A program made the translations under genes and the position numbers. Shown here piece by piece: positions 42,489-50,911 of a stretch of DNA of 64,000 bases (position 1 is the stretch's first letter; every line of letters starts with the position of its first letter). The notes below the pieces were generated by a model that was not told where the DNA came from, did no database searches, and was given only the letters and a program-made list of their open reading frames with translations. Source of the DNA: Eubacteriaceae bacterium (lineage in GTDB: Bacteria; Bacillota; Clostridia; Eubacteriales; Anaerofustaceae); contig JAFXKY010000046.1 of assembly GCA_017531485.1 (NCBI GenBank), positions 124,001-188,000 of the forward strand. Reading direction: 5' to 3'.

Positions 42489-43829
42489 TTATACTCCTTC
42501 TTCGTAAATTGGCAGTTTGATTTCTATTAATGTTCCTTCGGACTGCTTTGAGGTCGCTGTAATGGTTCCTTTGTGGATATCGACGATCCATTTCGCTATG
42601 GAGAGTCCGAGACCTGTGCCACCCTGCCTGCGTGAACGCGCTTTGTCGGCGCGATAAAATCTGTCAAATATCTTTCCGATATCTTCTTCGGAAATGCCTA
42701 TGCCCGTATCCCTGACGCCGATTATGACTTCTCCTGAACTACTTACGGTGCTCACATCGACTTTTCCTCCTGATGGGGTGTACTGCATGGCGTTATCTAT
42801 TACAATAAGCATAAGCTGCTCTATTTTTGACGGATCGGCGTGGATGGCCGGATCTGACTCATCGAGGGAAATATTAAGTTCTATTCCCTTTTCTTTCGCC
42901 GCAGGATATACGGAGAAATATATATCATCCATTATTTCATTCAGATCCACCTTTTTCATCTCAAGATCCGCCTGTTTAAGGTCTGTGCGAGCAAGGAACA
43001 ACAGATCAGTAATGAGTTTTTCCATTCTCTGTGTCTCGTTGTACGCGTTTTCAAGCCATGGGATCTGTCCCGACACCGTTTCGTCGGGGCTTGACATGAC
43101 CAGATCGAGATTTGTCCTGACGATGGTTATCGGTGTACGGAGTTCATGCGATGCATCCGCAACAAACTCCTTTTGTTTTTCCATATTGTTTATAATGGGA
43201 ACCATCGCCTTTCCGGCAACAAAATATCCACATATGAAGCATACGGAAGCGCCGAAAAAAGCACTTATAGTAAGCGAACGAAGCAATTTGTCATTGAAGG
43301 CATTCTTTTCATTCATGTTGCCTATAAGCTGGATAATCCTTATATCTCCCGCATCGTTTGAAAGGATCGTGGAACAGATACGTATGTTCGTTTCTTCATA
43401 ATGATACTCGTGAATATAATACGTACCGTCTGATTCGGTTATTTCATTTACGCTTAACGTGTCTTTCGTAAAAAGAGATTCTTTGCTTTTCTTAAGAACC
43501 GAGTCATCATAAGAGAAGTTTTTATGCATCAGAAGCGGACTGTCTGATTCTCCCCATACACAAAACGATAAAAGAGAATTGTCGAGTCTTTCTGTGAAGT
43601 AATAATAATCATCCGTAAGTTCCTTATCGTGAGATGATGAGACATGTGGGATTATTGAAATATATCTTTTAAGCTGATACGCATTCGACATCAGTTCGCT
43701 GTCTGCATTCTGTACGGTGGTGACACCTACGCTCATATAAATAAACACGATCATCGCCAGAAGTACAGAAAACGAAACGACGGTGTTGATGACAGTAAGT
43801 TTGAATTTTATCTTGTTCAGTTCATTCAT
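42489..43829 (-). CDS. Membrane sensor histidine kinase
   Basis: 446 aa. Helix 1 at about 13-33, an extracytoplasmic sensor of about 150 residues, helix 2 at about 186-207, then HisKA (FVADASHELRTPITIVRTNL) and HATPase with N box DNAMQYTP, G1 VRDTGIGISEED, F box IFDRFYRAD and G2 GGTGLGLSIAK. It phosphorylates the response regulator encoded immediately upstream, sharing one base with that gene's stop. The signal is unknown. Confidence 0.95.
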   Translation of the reverse strand: MNELNKIKFKLTVINTVVSFSVLLAMIVFIYMSVGVTTVQNADSELMSNAYQLKRYISIIPHVSSSHDKELTDDYYYFTERLDNSLLSFCVWGESDSPLLMHKNFSYDDSVLKKSKESLFTKDTLSVNEITESDGTYYIHEYHYEETNIRICSTILSNDAGDIRIIQLIGNMNEKNAFNDKLLRSLTISAFFGASVCFICGYFVAGKAMVPIINNMEKQKEFVADASHELRTPITIVRTNLDLVMSSPDETVSGQIPWLENAYNETQRMEKLITDLLFLARTDLKQADLEMKKVDLNEIMDDIYFSVYPAAKEKGIELNISLDESDPAIHADPSKIEQLMLIVIDNAMQYTPSGGKVDVSTVSSSGEVIIGVRDTGIGISEEDIGKIFDRFYRADKARSRRQGGTGLGLSIAKWIVDIHKGTITATSKQSEGTLIEIKLPIYEEGV

Positions 43830-44500
43830 TATTCTTCCACAAGGCTGTAACCGAGTCCGCGCTTGGTCTTGATACGGACGCTTTTGCTGTTCTGAAGTTT
43901 CTTTCTGAGATAGTGAATATATATCTCAACGGTGTTATCTATGGCATCGCTTTCAAAACCCCATACAGTGTCGAGAAGATGTTCTTTTGAAACCACATTG
44001 TTTGCATTTCTGATGAGGATGTCCAGAATGTGCACTTCTTTTGCCGTAAGTCCCTGCACATCGTTTCCGACAGACAGAGTCGCGTTGTTCGGATTAAGGG
44101 TAATATCCCCGAAAGATATCTTATTGCTTTCGACGATCTCCGGACGCCTTCTTGAAAGAGCCCTGACTCTTGCGATGAGTTCTTTTGCGGAAAATGGTTT
44201 TGTGAGATAATCATCTGCACCGAGCTCAAGTCCCCTGACTTTGTCATCAACGCTGTCTTTCGCAGTCAGAAGGAGTACGGGCGTATGCAGTCCGAGATCC
44301 CTGATCTTTTTCAGAACTTCCAGACCGTTCATTTCGGGAAGCATGATATCAAGGATTATGACATCATAGATATTTTTCTTAGCCTGAATAAATCCACTCA
44401 GACCGTCATAAACTACATCTGTGGGCAGGTTATTTTTTTCCAGAAGTTTGCACAGCGGTTCGGCAATTCCGATCTCGTCTTCGACCAATAAAATTCTCAT
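43829..44500 (-). CDS. OmpR/PhoB-family response regulator
   Basis: 223 aa. Receiver domain with the acidic pair at 7-9, phosphoacceptor Asp51 (VIILDIMLPEMNG), Thr in LLTAKD and Lys in LTKPF. The C-terminal winged helix has DNTVEIYIHYLRKKL and the wing RIKTKRGLGYSL. First gene of a four-gene unit with its kinase, pcrA and a membrane protein. Its promoter has two direct repeats in an overlong spacer. Confidence 0.95.
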   Translation of the reverse strand: MRILLVEDEIGIAEPLCKLLEKNNLPTDVVYDGLSGFIQAKKNIYDVIILDIMLPEMNGLEVLKKIRDLGLHTPVLLLTAKDSVDDKVRGLELGADDYLTKPFSAKELIARVRALSRRRPEIVESNKISFGDITLNPNNATLSVGNDVQGLTAKEVHILDILIRNANNVVSKEHLLDTVWGFESDAIDNTVEIYIHYLRKKLQNSKSVRIKTKRGLGYSLVEE

Positions 44501-44525
44501 ATGTGCCTCCCTGTTTTTTTATTTA

Positions 44526-44559
44526 ATTATAAGCGTTAGCTTCTCTTTTAGCAAGTCAA
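44526..44559 (-). promoter_or_regulatory. Response regulator operon promoter with 22-base spacer
   Basis: On the minus strand, TTGACT (44554-44559) and perfect TATAAT (44526-44531) are 22 bases apart, 5 more than optimal. Two direct repeats TTAGC (44536-44540, 44548-44552 on the + strand) lie 12 bases apart in the spacer. This fits activation by an OmpR-type regulator. Confidence 0.55.
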
Positions 44560-44649
44560 TACATCAAATTTTCCCTTGAAGAAATTTGAATGAAATGTGA
44601 AGGAATTATTAAAATTTAATGAGAAAACGTTTACATAAGCAATAAGGGG

Positions 44650-44677
44650 TTTACTTTTTGCAAAAATGCGTTATAAT
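44650..44677 (+). promoter_or_regulatory. Promoter of the zinc-ribbon gene
   Basis: TTTACT (44650-44655) and perfect TATAAT (44672-44677), 16-base spacer, 32 bases before the start codon at 44709. Confidence 0.6.
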
Positions 44678-44708
44678 TTGGATATGATTAGTTCAGGAGT
44701 GAGGAAAT

Positions 44709-44903
44709 ATGAATAAGTGTCCACAATGCGGGTACAAATACCTGGGTAAAATTGGCAGAAGAAAATATTTCTGCTCAAACTGCTTCTCGGAGATATTCGT
44801 ATCCAACACAAAACTCAAAGTAATGTCGCTCAATGAAAAGGGCGTACCTACAGTAATCAAAACAGCAAAGATCAAACCTAAAAAGCCAATAACAGAATCG
44901 TGA
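44709..44903 (+). CDS. Small zinc-ribbon protein
   Basis: 64 aa. A single zinc ribbon with Cys4, Cys7, Cys22 and Cys25 (CPQCGYK...YFCSNC) and a basic C-terminus that could touch nucleic acid. GTGAGGA precedes the ATG. It has its own promoter and hairpin, and lies upstream of spoIVB-spo0A on the same strand. Role unknown; a sporulation link is only positional. Confidence 0.8.
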   Translation: MNKCPQCGYKYLGKIGRRKYFCSNCFSEIFVSNTKLKVMSLNEKGVPTVIKTAKIKPKKPITES

Positions 44904-44912
44904 TACAACACA

Positions 44913-44940
44913 CAGACCGCCGGAGAAAACCGGCGGTCTG
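44913..44940 (+). terminator. Strong hairpin after the zinc-ribbon gene
   Basis: An 11-base GC-rich stem CAGACCGCCGG/CCGGCGGTCTG with loop AGAAAA. Only a short T-rich stretch follows. The remaining gap to spoIVB (about 200 bases) must hold its promoter, but I see no secure match to any sigma consensus. Confidence 0.75.
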
Positions 44941-45139
44941 TTACTTTCCGTCATTTTCCATTCTCACCTTTTACAATTACTGATAATACCATTCAACACT
45001 CTCAGCACATCATGAATTATCGCTAAGTTTCAGATATCCTTTTTCACTATATTCCGATGTGAAATAAGGCGGGCATTTTTTGTCTAAGTATTTTTCTTGC
45101 CGACGCAGATACTAAGTCCGGATAAGAAAGGAGCAGAAA

Positions 45140-46369
45140 ATGCAGAACGCAAAATTAAAATTCATGTCTTTTTTACTCGTTACTATGTTCTCACTCGGAG
45201 CAATAAATTATTCATACAATGAAAAAATATTGCAGTTTCCATGTGTGGACAGAAGCTATTCAACAAGTTTCGACAAAAATCCTCAGGATAATGTCAGATA
45301 CGGTGACTCCGAAAAAAAAATAATAAAAAATTATGAAAAACGGGAAGGTATTTTGGAAGTCCTTGCAAATATATATAGTGTACGGCAAAAATTCTCCGAA
45401 AAAACCTACGTTTATCCGGGGGGAGACCTCATCGGAATTGATCTGTATACTGATGGCATAATCTGTGTCGAATTCGAGGATCTGAAGGCAGGAGGAGAAA
45501 TCATCTCCTCTCCGGCAAAAAAAGCAGGGATACTCCATGCGGATATCATAACGCATGTGAACGGTCAAAAAGTTGACAGTGCAGACGAATTCGAACGTAT
45601 AATCAGTGACCTTGCGCAGGATATTTGTGAAGTGACGATAAAAAGAAAGGATGTGATGCTGAAAAAGAAGGTCGGAATTGTAAAATGCGATGATAAAGCA
45701 AAACGGATAGGATTATGGGTACGCGACAATGTAATGGGGCTGGGCACCATAAGTTTCATTACTCAGGACAGAGAAGACTTCGCAGCACTCGGACACCCTA
45801 TCAGCGACTCATCGACAGGGATAACCGTTCCCGTAAAAAACGGTGAACTTATCGGTGCAGACGTCCTGAGTATTGTTAAAGGACGTAAAAATCATCCCGG
45901 AGAGATCAGGGGCATAATCCGGAAGACCGATGAGCTGAAAGCAACCATAACACAAAATAGCGAATTTGGGATTTACGGCAAAATAATTTCTGACAAGCTT
46001 ATTTCGGATCGTGACCTGATAGAACTTGCACCTCGCAGCGAAGTTCATGCCGGAGATGCAAAAATTATCACAACCATAGACAATGAGCGAAAAGAATACG
46101 ACATCATCATAGAAGAAGTCTACACTCAGGACGAACCGGCAACAAAATCTATGATGATAAAAATCACAGATGAGGATCTTATCGAAAAAACCGGAGGGAT
46201 AATCCAAGGAATGAGCGGAAGTCCGATAATACAAAACGGAAAGCTTGTGGGTGTGGTGACTCACGTATTAACAGGCGATCCGAAGCGCGGATATGCCATT
46301 TATTCCGAATGGATGATCAAAAAATGCATCGGCTGTCAAAATACGACAGCCTCTGCAAACGGAAAATAG
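45140..46369 (+). CDS. spoIVB: SpoIVB sporulation signalling serine peptidase
   Basis: 409 aa. N-terminal membrane anchor (about 8-24), a PDZ domain at about 115-175 (PAKKAGILHADIITHVNGQK), and an S55 peptidase domain with His219 (FAALGHPIS) and catalytic Ser359 in IQGMSGSPIIQNG. Secreted from the forespore, SpoIVB cleaves SpoIVFA and so triggers pro-sigma-K processing in the mother cell. It directly precedes spo0A, the order kept across spore formers. AAAGGAG precedes the ATG. Confidence 0.97.
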   Translation: MQNAKLKFMSFLLVTMFSLGAINYSYNEKILQFPCVDRSYSTSFDKNPQDNVRYGDSEKKIIKNYEKREGILEVLANIYSVRQKFSEKTYVYPGGDLIGIDLYTDGIICVEFEDLKAGGEIISSPAKKAGILHADIITHVNGQKVDSADEFERIISDLAQDICEVTIKRKDVMLKKKVGIVKCDDKAKRIGLWVRDNVMGLGTISFITQDREDFAALGHPISDSSTGITVPVKNGELIGADVLSIVKGRKNHPGEIRGIIRKTDELKATITQNSEFGIYGKIISDKLISDRDLIELAPRSEVHAGDAKIITTIDNERKEYDIIIEEVYTQDEPATKSMMIKITDEDLIEKTGGIIQGMSGSPIIQNGKLVGVVTHVLTGDPKRGYAIYSEWMIKKCIGCQNTTASANGK

Positions 46370-46419
46370 TATTATGACCGTACAACAAATATTTTTCAAC
46401 AAAGAAAGGATTTATACAT

Positions 46420-47235
46420 ATGAAGATCTGTATTGCTGATGATAATCTCAAATTTGCAGGCACTTTAGAAAAAAGACTCAATTCATCCTCCAAATTCAAC
46501 GTGGAATTTGTGGCATCAAACGGAAGAGATGCTCTGGCTTACATAAAAATGGCCAGACCGAACATTATTATCACGGATATCGTGATGCCGGTACGTGATG
46601 GACTCGACATCATCAAAACCGTACGTGAAGACATAGAAAATTACGAACCCGCCATTATCGTAATATCTGCCATAGGCGGAGAAAAATACACAAGAAAATG
46701 CATCGAACTCGGCGCGGATTATTACTTCGTAAAACCAATTAATCTCGAAGAATTTACAGCAAAACTCGAAAACATCGTTGAAATTCATGAAGAGATCCAT
46801 GAGTCCAAAATGTACGAAAACCCGTCAAAAGTATCTTCACCGTTCAATCAGACATGGTTTGATCAGAAAAGGGATATAAAAGATCTCCATCTTCTCGTAT
46901 CGGAAGTATTAAGAGAGATCGGTATCCCGGCACACATCAAAGGACACACCTATCTGAGAGATGCTATAAAGATGGTTGTCGAAGATATATCATTCCTCGG
47001 TCAGGTAACAAAAGTGCTTTATCCGCAGATCGCGGAAAAGTATGACACTACTCCATCAAGGGTTGAAAGAGCTATCAGACATTCCATTGAAGTAGCATGG
47101 ACGAGAGGAAGAATGGATGAACTTGACAATCTTTTTGGTTACTCTGTGGATTATTCCAGGGGAAAACCGACAAACTCAGAATTTATCGCCATGATTGCTG
47201 ACAGAATCAGAAACATTATCGGGCAATACGCATAA
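46420..47235 (+). CDS. spo0A: Spo0A, master response regulator of sporulation
   Basis: 271 aa. Receiver domain with acidic pocket (ADDN), phosphoacceptor Asp53 ([14 protein letters not shown]) and Lys in FVKPINLEE. The signature C-terminal effector has [17 protein letters not shown] and the recognition region [20 protein letters not shown], then [10 protein letters not shown]. Phosphorylated Spo0A binds TGTCGAA-type boxes and starts sporulation. AAAGGA precedes the ATG. No clear Spo0A box lies in the 50 bases upstream. Confidence 0.98.
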   Translation: MKICIADDNLKFAGTLEKRLNSSSKFNVEFVASNGRDALAYIKMARPNIIITDIVMPVRDGLDIIKTVREDIENYEPAIIVISAIGGEKYTRKCIELGADYYFVKPINLEEFTAKLENIVEIHEEIHESKMYENPSKVSSPFNQTWFDQKRDIKDLHLLVSEVLREIGIPAHIKGHTYLRDAIKMVVEDISFLGQVTKVLYPQIAEKYDTTPSRVERAIRHSIEVAWTRGRMDELDNLFGYSVDYSRGKPTNSEFIAMIADRIRNIIGQYA

Positions 47236-47367
47236 GTTTCCGTTCTGCATGGCCCTGACAATAACGGAAAAGATCTTATATATTGCATCACACATTCAGA
47301 CTTTTCCGGAGAAATGTCACAGGAAAATTTAGACTGTAAAACTGATGTAGAATCTTACTATAAAAAT

Positions 47368-47397
47368 AGCTCAGGAAAACCTCCTGAGCTGTTTTTT
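47368..47397. terminator. Terminator between spo0A and the sigma gene
   Basis: Stem AGCTCAGGA/TCCTGAGCT with loop AAACC, followed by TTTTTT on the + strand. Confidence 0.9.
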
Positions 47398-47989
47398 ATT
47401 CATTATTCCCCGGATCATAATATTCCGCGAGTTTCTTTTTTGCACGAAAGATCGCATTGTCTACCTGTTTCCGGCTTAAATTCAGTATCTTTGCAATTTC
47501 ATTATATTGATATCCTGAAAGTGAATATACAAATACTTCCAGCTCACTTTCAGAAAGGATCCTCTTCATGAGATCGAAAGCCTCCGCCTGCATGACGCTG
47601 GTAACGAGATACGAATCATCATAAGACAGTCTTTTGTCCGATACCATATGTTCATCATCTATTGACACGACTGTATACATTCCTTTGCGCTTCTGTGAGT
47701 TGCTGTCGCGGAGAATCTGTCTGACAGAGTTTTTTACACATGCTGCCGCGTAGCTGCTGAAAGGAATATTTTTCTCAGCCTTATATGTCCTTATCGCCGT
47801 AAGAAACGACATCATCACTATCTGTCGGATGTCGTCCTTTTCGTAGTAGTTCGAATGAGTATTAAAAACGTTATGATCTATCAACGGACGATATCTTTTC
47901 AAAAGTTCCTCAAATGCATCCTGATCCGATGTATCCACAAAAAGATTTATTAGTTGTATATCGAGACAATTCTTGTAATCACTTTTCAC
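47396..47989 (-). CDS. SigH-like (Spo0H-type) RNA polymerase sigma factor
   Basis: 197 aa. Region 2: DAFEELLKRYRPLIDHNVFN, then KDDIRQIVMMSFLTAIRTYK. Region 4: SELEVFVYSLSGYQYNEIAK and LNLSRKQVDNAIFRAKKKL, which closely follows the SigH pattern (YxEIAxxLNxxxKxIDNAxxRxKxKL). SigH drives early sporulation genes including spo0A in Bacillus. The start is GTG at 47989 after GAGG. It is divergent from spoIIGA. It may be sigH itself or a paralogue; the usual sigH neighbourhood is absent. Confidence 0.82.
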   Translation of the reverse strand: MKSDYKNCLDIQLINLFVDTSDQDAFEELLKRYRPLIDHNVFNTHSNYYEKDDIRQIVMMSFLTAIRTYKAEKNIPFSSYAAACVKNSVRQILRDSNSQKRKGMYTVVSIDDEHMVSDKRLSYDDSYLVTSVMQAEAFDLMKRILSESELEVFVYSLSGYQYNEIAKILNLSRKQVDNAIFRAKKKLAEYYDPGNNE

Positions 47990-48028
47990 TTTCGCGTCCT
48001 CGCGGTTTTTAAAATAATTTATATTTAT

Positions 48029-48056
48029 ATATTATTTATATTCGAGATTTTGTCAA
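48029..48056 (-). promoter_or_regulatory. Possible promoter of the SigH-like gene
   Basis: On the minus strand, perfect TTGACA (48051-48056) and TAATAT (48029-48034), 16-base spacer, in a very AT-rich stretch. The -35 overlaps a TTTTGTCAAG sequence that itself resembles a Spo0A box. Confidence 0.5.
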
Positions 48057-48094
48057 GGGGTGTTTTAGCAGATTTTTACATTTCTCGCTATTTT

Positions 48095-48108
48095 TCGACA
48101 CGTGTCGA
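48095..48108. promoter_or_regulatory. Dyad of two Spo0A-box cores
   Basis: Perfect 14-base palindrome TCGACACGTGTCGA, made of two convergent TGTCGA cores of the Spo0A box (TTTGTCGAA). It lies about 105 bases upstream of the SigH-like gene and about 125 upstream of spoIIGA, in the divergent gap. A candidate -10 TATAGT (48209-48214) for spoIIGA has no good -35 at 17 bases, as expected of an activator-dependent promoter. Confidence 0.6.
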
Positions 48109-48230
48109 GCAAATAAACTGAGTAATGCCGCAATAAAATCAAAATTCAAGCCATAAATTTTGAATAAAATAAACATAAATTTCTACATATTTTTCATCAC
48201 AAGAGCTGTATAGTCTTACGGGAGGATGTG

Positions 48231-49016
48231 ATGTACGTATACGGTGAAGAGGTGTTTTTCGTTAATTTTTTGATGGATCTTATTATTTCGATGTTCACTT
48301 CGAAGATCCTCAGGCTGGGAAAGCGTGTCAGCAGATCTTTTTTATGCGCGCTGATCGGAGGCATATATGCGGTAAGTGTGATGTACGTGAAACAGAATAT
48401 GTTTTCACAGATCGCGGTGTGCCTTATAATGGGTGTAATTCTCTCAGGCAAAGATAACCAAAATATACTTTTGACGACTCTTGTTCTGTACATATGCTCC
48501 ATACTTTCAGGCGGAGGAGTCATAATGGTCATGAGGATGTCCGGAAAGCATTTATCGGGCATATTCTTTACTATATGCGTTTCAATGGCGATACTTGAAA
48601 TATTCTTTATCGTCAATATGCATATAAGAAATACCGAAACGATAAATCATTCTGTCATTATGGCAATTCTCACTCATTCGGGAAAGACTTATACGCTGAA
48701 GCTGTATAACGACAGCGGAAATCTGCTGACTACAGCCGGAGGCGAGAGGATAACAGTGATAGATCAGGAACTGTTCGGAGAAATATTCGGAAATATATAT
48801 GAAAAAATTACTTACTCCCCTGATATAAGTTTCGTATCCGCAAAAACTATCGCGGGAGAAAAAGTCTTTCACGTTTTAAAGGCAGACAGTCTTTACATCC
48901 CGGAGACAGATAAACTCATTTCCCCCGCATACGTGACATCCGCCGATATTGCACAGGTCCGTTTCGACGGAATAATAAATTTAACAGGAGAAAAAAATGC
49001 TGAAAGAATTACTTGA
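48231..49016 (+). CDS. spoIIGA: SpoIIGA, sigma-E processing aspartic peptidase
   Basis: 261 aa. Five N-terminal membrane helices (from MYVYGEEVFFVNFLMDLII) and a C-terminal aspartic protease-like domain with the D-S/T-G-N motif YNDSGNLL (Asp161). It is the membrane protease that matures pro-sigma-E in the mother cell once activated by SpoIIR from the forespore. The ATG at 48231 lies 5 bases after GGAGG; a GTG one codon earlier is too close. It overlaps sigE by 20 bases. Confidence 0.95.
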   Translation: MYVYGEEVFFVNFLMDLIISMFTSKILRLGKRVSRSFLCALIGGIYAVSVMYVKQNMFSQIAVCLIMGVILSGKDNQNILLTTLVLYICSILSGGGVIMVMRMSGKHLSGIFFTICVSMAILEIFFIVNMHIRNTETINHSVIMAILTHSGKTYTLKLYNDSGNLLTTAGGERITVIDQELFGEIFGNIYEKITYSPDISFVSAKTIAGEKVFHVLKADSLYIPETDKLISPAYVTSADIAQVRFDGIINLTGEKNAERIT

Positions 49017-49695
49017 AATGATCAGAAAAATGATCCTGACGCGAAGAAATATGTTTTTTGCGGCATCTTATGACTATCTGCCACAGCCTCTCGGAAAAGA
49101 AGAGGAAGATCGCCTTATCCTTCTCATGCATAACGGAGATGAGGATGCTAAAAAGGCTCTTATCGAACACAACATCCGCCTCGTGGTATATATCGCAAGA
49201 CGGTATGATTCCGGTTCATCGTCAGAAGACCTTATCTCCATCGGTACCATAGGTCTTATCAAAGCCGTAAACACATTTGACAGCAGCAAAAAAATAAAGC
49301 TCGCCACGTATGCATCTAAGTGCATTGAAAATGAGATACTGATGTATCTCCGCAAGGCCGTGCGGCAGAAAAGTGAGATTTCCCTCGATGAACCTCTAAG
49401 CACGGACTGGGACGGAAACGAACTCGTTCTCGGTGATATAATCTCGTCAGACGAAAGTCCCGTGGGAAGCGAGCTCGAAAGAGAAAGCGAGCTGATGATG
49501 CTTAAAGAAGCAATGAAGAAGCTGACAGACAATGAACGGCTGATTATTTCACTGAGATTCGGAATGAACGGAAATGAAAGAAAGACACAAAAAGAAGTTG
49601 CCGATATCATGAATATATCTCAGTCGTACATATCAAGGCTTGAAAAAAAGATAGTAAAAACACTCAGAAAAGAGATGAAATATTCTCAGGGATGA
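48997..49695 (+). CDS. sigE: RNA polymerase sporulation sigma factor sigma-E
   Basis: 232 aa. An N-terminal pro-sequence (MLKELLEMIRKMIL, removed by SpoIIGA) is followed by region 2 (EDLISIGTIGLIKAVNTFDS, LATYASKCIENEILMYLRK) and region 4 (NERLIISLRFGMNG, KTQKEVADIMNISQSYISRL). It directs the early mother-cell transcription programme. AGGAG precedes the ATG inside the spoIIGA end. Unlike Bacillus, sigG does not follow; a sortase gene does. Confidence 0.97.
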   Translation: MLKELLEMIRKMILTRRNMFFAASYDYLPQPLGKEEEDRLILLMHNGDEDAKKALIEHNIRLVVYIARRYDSGSSSEDLISIGTIGLIKAVNTFDSSKKIKLATYASKCIENEILMYLRKAVRQKSEISLDEPLSTDWDGNELVLGDIISSDESPVGSELERESELMMLKEAMKKLTDNERLIISLRFGMNGNERKTQKEVADIMNISQSYISRLEKKIVKTLRKEMKYSQG

Positions 49696-49715
49696 AAAAC
49701 CTTATCCATAAAATA

Positions 49716-49744
49716 TTGTTTATTGGGCATGGTTGTGATATAAT
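49716..49744 (+). promoter_or_regulatory. Sortase gene promoter
   Basis: TTGTTT (49716-49721) and perfect TATAAT (49739-49744), 17-base spacer, 60 bases before the sortase start. Confidence 0.7.
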
Positions 49745-49803
49745 ACTTAAGCGTATGCACAGAGTACGCAATTAATGTCGGAAAAACCATAAAGAGGTAG
49801 CAA

Positions 49804-50904
49804 ATGAACGAAGAAAAAAGCCCATTTGAAACTCCGGAAAATGATGAAAACGTATTATACGGAACATCTACGGACGAAGTTAATGAAATAGACGAAAAAC
49901 AGGACGATATTTCCGAAATCAATACTTCAGAAGACGTCACAGATGTCACATCGGAAGAAATAAAAGAAGATGACGTACATAGCGAAGAGGTCATTACCAA
50001 AGACGTAACAGAAGAGACCGGAGACGATTTAAAATCCGAAACCGGCGATGCTCCTTCGGAAAGTGCGGGAGAAACCGCCCTTACAAAGACAGATAACAGC
50101 GTTGCGGCAGGAAGTAACTCAAAAGAAAAAAAATCAAAGAAATCAAAAAAGAGAAAGAAAAGGCTGCTTGATGCGTTACTCGTTTTCTGCATAGTCGGTC
50201 TTATGGTAAGCGGATATTTCCTTATGTCTGACATTCTTCCGAGAATCGAGAACATGAAGAACATCAAGGACATTCAGCAGGTATCCCCCATTATCGACAC
50301 TGAAAAAGACACCTCACGCATCCCTTCCATTGAATATCTCAAAGAGATCAACAAAGATATCATAGGATGGATCAACATCCCGAATACGAATGTGGACTTC
50401 CCTGTTCTGCAGTGTTCCAACAATGATTATTACCTTCAGTATTCATACACCGAAAAATGGAATGATGCGGGAAGCATCTTCGTTGATTTCCGAAACAGCG
50501 ATGACTTCACGGATCAGAACACAGTAATCTACGGTCATGCACGTTATGACGGAACGATGTTTGCCCAGGTTCTTCATTACAAAAAACAGGCGCAGTATAA
50601 AAAAGCTCCGTTCATAACCATCGTTCTGGAAGGAAAAGTATACTACTATCAGATCTTCTCAGCAAACATTGTCCCGGCGGATTATGACTACCGTGAAGCG
50701 GATTACGGCAAGGATTTCATGAAGCACATCAAGGCGATGCGAAAAGATTCAATGATCAAATCTTCAGCTGTTGTCAACGAAGACAGCAAGATCATCACTC
50801 TGTCCACCTGCACAAACGTCATCGAAGACGGTAGACTCGCACTTCTGGCAGTTCTTCTCAATCCGGACGGCGAAAAGATCGACCTCAGCCAGTACCCACT
50901 TTAA
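49804..50904 (+). CDS. Class B sortase with long acidic cytoplasmic N-terminus
   Basis: 366 aa. Residues 1-105 are acidic and low-complexity (Glu/Asp/Thr/Ser), followed by a Lys-rich patch (106-120), one membrane helix (121-141) and a class B sortase domain. Catalytic residues are His245 (VIYGHARYDGTMF), Cys336 (ITLSTCTN) and Arg344 (GRLALLAVL). It joins sorted proteins to the cell wall or pilins. No sortase substrate gene is adjacent. The N-terminal extension is much longer than usual. Confidence 0.93.
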   Translation: MNEEKSPFETPENDENVLYGTSTDEVNEIDEKQDDISEINTSEDVTDVTSEEIKEDDVHSEEVITKDVTEETGDDLKSETGDAPSESAGETALTKTDNSVAAGSNSKEKKSKKSKKRKKRLLDALLVFCIVGLMVSGYFLMSDILPRIENMKNIKDIQQVSPIIDTEKDTSRIPSIEYLKEINKDIIGWINIPNTNVDFPVLQCSNNDYYLQYSYTEKWNDAGSIFVDFRNSDDFTDQNTVIYGHARYDGTMFAQVLHYKKQAQYKKAPFITIVLEGKVYYYQIFSANIVPADYDYREADYGKDFMKHIKAMRKDSMIKSSAVVNEDSKIITLSTCTNVIEDGRLALLAVLLNPDGEKIDLSQYPL

Positions 50905-50911
50905 AAAGTAC

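Noticed and set aside
45088-45114. GTATT and GATACTA, 15 bases apart, as a sigma-F/sigma-G promoter for spoIVB
   Set aside because: Both boxes and the spacing miss the consensus; too weak to call although a forespore promoter is expected.
45474-45482. TGTCGAATT sequence inside spoIVB as a Spo0A box
   Set aside because: It lies deep in coding sequence far from any start and occurs easily by chance.
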